From the NCBI GenBank assembly GCA_007136565.1, contig SLGS01000100.1, positions 1 through 7,588 of the forward strand: 7,588 nucleotides of DNA, written 5' to 3'. This DNA is from Clostridia bacterium (lineage in GTDB: Bacteria; Bacillota; Sulfobacillia; SLMV01). Of this stretch, positions 6,044 to 7,588 are shown piece by piece; the stretch's first letter is position 1; each line of letters starts with the position of its first letter. Both the position numbers and the translations under genes were made by a program. The notes below the pieces were generated by a model that worked only from the letters and a program-made list of their open reading frames with translations, had not been told where the DNA came from and searched no databases.

Positions 6044-7228
6044 TCAGATGATCTCCAGCTCGCGGCCGACCTCTGCGAAGGTCTTCAATGCGAAGTCGAG
6101 ATCCTCGCGGGAGTGGGCGGCGGAAATCATTACGCGGATGCGGGCCTTGCCCTGGGGAACCGTGGGGAACCCGATACTCTGTGCGAATATGTCCGCCTCA
6201 AACAGGCGCCGGCTGAACTCGGAGGAAACACCGGCATCGCCTATTATGACGGGAGTTATCGGGGTTTCGGTGCGACCTGTATCGAAACCTAGATCCCTCA
6301 ATCCCTTCTGGAAGTACTCGGCATTTTCCCAAAGGCGCGTAACGAGCTCGTCCTTCTCCCAGAGCTTGCGTACGGCGGCGAGATTGGCGGCGGCCTCCGC
6401 CGGCGTCAACGAGGAGCTGAAGAGGAAGGGACGCCCCCGCTGCTTGATGTACTCGATGAGTCGAGCATCCCCGGCCACGAAGCCACCCACGCAACCGAGG
6501 GCCTTCGATAGGGTGCCCACTTCGACGTCTATGCGCTCGCCCAATCCGTAGTGATCTACGATTCCGCGCCCGTGGGAACCGAGGACACCTTCGCCGTGTG
6601 CATCGTCCACCATGGAGACGCATCCGTATCTTTCGGCCAAATCGGCGATGGCCGGCATGTTCCCGAGGTCGCCGTCCATGCTGAATACGCCGTCGCTGAT
6701 TATCAGCTTGCGGCCCTCGTGATCACTATCTTCCTTGAGCAGTTGCTCGAGGTGTTCCATATCGAGATGCCCGAAGACGCGAATCTTTGCGCGGCTCAGG
6801 CGGCAACCATCGATGATGCTCGCGTGGTTTAGCTCGTCGGAATAGATCAGGTCATCGGGGCCGACCAGCAAGGGTATCACGGCGAGGTTGGCGTTGAAGC
6901 CCGACTGGAGGACCACAGACGCCTCTCTCCCCTTGAATTCCGCCAGGGTCTTCTCCAGTTCCCCGTGGATACTCATGGTTCCGGCTATGGTCCGAACGGC
7001 ACCCGGGCCGACACCGTATTTCTCGGTGGCCTCGCAGGCTGCGCGAACCAGGTCGCCGTCGGCGGCCAGGCCGAGGTAATTGTTGGAGCACATGTTGAGC
7101 TTTTCTTTCCCATCGATGGTAACCCAGGATCCCTGGGAACTCTCCAGTACCCTGATATCGTTGTAAAGCTTGTTCGTCTTCAATTCCTCGAGTTGTTCAT
7201 CTACGAAGGCGAGAACGTCCTTATTCAC
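6044..7228 (-). CDS. kbl: Kbl-like PLP-dependent acyltransferase (glycine C-acetyltransferase family)
   Basis: Member of the alpha-oxoamine synthase family, fold type I PLP enzymes that join an acyl-CoA to an amino acid. Closest by eye to 2-amino-3-ketobutyrate CoA ligase (glycine + acetyl-CoA, threonine catabolism) and to related putative acyltransferases. The 394-residue length fits. Visible sites are SNNYLGL at 48-54, H136 in ELNHASIIDG (stacks on the cofactor), D208 and H211 in VDDAHGEG (D208 binds the pyridine nitrogen), K242 in TLSKALG (Schiff base), the FLFSSSLTP segment at 268-276, and R365 in RIRVMISAAHS (likely substrate carboxylate contact). The start is GTG at 7228, with GGGAGG 8 bases upstream. 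The gene has its own promoter and a hairpin after it, and no threonine dehydrogenase is next to it. 8-amino-7-oxononanoate synthase (bioF) or a bifunctional enzyme remains possible, since family members are hard to separate by sequence. The symbol is therefore tentative. Confidence 0.85.
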   Translation of the reverse strand: MNKDVLAFVDEQLEELKTNKLYNDIRVLESSQGSWVTIDGKEKLNMCSNNYLGLAADGDLVRAACEATEKYGVGPGAVRTIAGTMSIHGELEKTLAEFKGREASVVLQSGFNANLAVIPLLVGPDDLIYSDELNHASIIDGCRLSRAKIRVFGHLDMEHLEQLLKEDSDHEGRKLIISDGVFSMDGDLGNMPAIADLAERYGCVSMVDDAHGEGVLGSHGRGIVDHYGLGERIDVEVGTLSKALGCVGGFVAGDARLIEYIKQRGRPFLFSSSLTPAEAAANLAAVRKLWEKDELVTRLWENAEYFQKGLRDLGFDTGRTETPITPVIIGDAGVSSEFSRRLFEADIFAQSIGFPTVPQGKARIRVMISAAHSREDLDFALKTFAEVGRELEII

Positions 7229-7236
7229 TTAGGATT

Positions 7237-7242
7237 CCTCCC
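7237..7242 (-). promoter_or_regulatory. Ribosome binding site for the GTG start of kbl
   Basis: GGGAGG on the minus strand, 8 bases before GTG at 7228. It supports the non-ATG start. The site lies in the loop of a possible 5-bp hairpin (TTAGG with CCTAA, 7229-7245) that ends directly against the start codon. Confidence 0.7.
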
Positions 7243-7299
7243 TAACGACTATGTTTTCTCCTCGGGATGGACCCCAATACCACCCCGGCGACCACCTCG

Positions 7300-7308
7300 A
7301 GTATATCA
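7300..7308 (-). promoter_or_regulatory. Extended -10 promoter of kbl
   Basis: TGATATACT on the minus strand: TG, one base, then TATACT (5 of 6 matches to TATAAT). Seventeen bases upstream is only GGGACC, a weak -35. Predicted transcription start is near 7293, giving a leader of about 65 bases before the GTG. It lies about 30 bases past the permease stop, which suggests that kbl is transcribed separately from the transporter genes. Confidence 0.5.
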
Positions 7309-7337
7309 CCCATGGGCTACGAGGTCCCGCTCGGAGG

Positions 7338-7588
7338 CTACAGCCTGGGGTCCAGGAAATCCCTCAGGCCATCACCCAGGAGGTTGAAACCCATCACGGT
7401 TACAAATATCGCCACCCCCGGAAACGTGGTCATCCAGGGGGAATCCCATATGTAGTCCCGTCCCCGGGCTATCATGCTTCCCCAGCTGGGGGCCGGGGGC
7501 TGAGCGCCCATCCCGAGGAAACTGAGACCGGCCTCGGCCAGGATCGCCGCGGCCATGCCCATGGTGGCCATTACGAGGACCGGAGACA
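7338..7588 (-). CDS. Oligo/dipeptide-type ABC transporter permease, DppC/OppC family (C-terminal part)
   Basis: Only the last 82 residues are in the window; the reading frame runs off the high-coordinate edge without a stop, and the ATG at 7571 is an internal Met, not a start. The segment matches the end of DppC/OppC/NikC-type inner membrane permeases: AILAEAGLSFLGMGAQPPAP, then PSWGSMIARGRDY, a last membrane helix around FPGVAIFVTVMGFNLLGDGL and the family-typical ending LRDFLDPRL. Such permeases pair with a DppB-like subunit, two ATPases and a lipoprotein that binds peptides, nickel or sugars; those genes would be expected outside the window or elsewhere. The substrate cannot be told from this fragment. 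The stop is TAG, and no clear terminator follows before the kbl promoter. Confidence 0.93.
   Translation of the reverse strand, partial: SPVLVMATMGMAAAILAEAGLSFLGMGAQPPAPSWGSMIARGRDYIWDSPWMTTFPGVAIFVTVMGFNLLGDGLRDFLDPRL

Noticed and set aside
5844..6551. Plus-strand open frame (235 codons) across the tilS-kbl gap
   Set aside because: It runs antisense through tilS, the promoter, the hairpin and kbl, with no domain resemblance.
7337..7348. AGGCT-AC-AGCCT inverted repeat at the permease stop codon
   Set aside because: The loop is two bases and the arms five; no U-tract follows, so it is likely chance.

Overview
The window is a GC-rich bacterial chromosomal segment in which every supported gene lies on the minus strand, so transcription runs from high to low coordinates. 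In that order it holds: the C-terminal end of a DppC/OppC-type peptide or nickel ABC transporter permease (cut by the window edge), a Kbl-type PLP-dependent acyl-CoA/amino acid acyltransferase, the tRNA-Ile lysidine synthetase tilS, the membrane AAA+ protease ftsH, an HD-domain CCA-adding tRNA nucleotidyltransferase (cca), and a NIF3-family metal-binding protein. No RNA genes, mobile elements, CRISPR arrays or long non-coding gaps are visible; the longest intergenic stretch is about 160 bases.

Taxonomy can only be inferred. The tilS-ftsH pair is a hallmark of Bacillota and Actinomycetota. The CCA enzyme (GGCVRDLLMG, DWDVAT, fused HD domain) looks more like the clostridial type than the usual actinobacterial one. 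Strong Shine-Dalgarno sites (GGAGG/AGGAGG) precede nearly every gene. A deep-branching, GC-rich Gram-positive lineage is the best guess, with low confidence.

Transcription units read from the sequence: (i) the permease ends an upstream transporter operon; (ii) kbl has its own extended -10 promoter (TGATATACT) and is followed by a 10-bp perfect hairpin without a U-tract; (iii) tilS has an extended -10 promoter (TGGTATAAT) so close to the first ATG that the real start is more likely a TTG 27 bases further in, with a good ribosome binding site; tilS is tightly coupled to ftsH, its stop codon overlapping the ftsH ribosome binding site; (iv) a textbook intrinsic terminator (11-bp stem plus TTTTT) sits between ftsH and cca, directly ahead of the cca ribosome binding site; (v) cca and the NIF3 gene follow 55 bases apart.

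Functionally, tilS and cca both act on tRNA maturation (AUA decoding and 3'-CCA addition) and ftsH on membrane protein quality control. This is an ordinary housekeeping region. I found no new biological system; the points worth a second look are start-site and regulatory details, the FtsH C-terminal tail, and the variant metal-site motif of the NIF3 protein.
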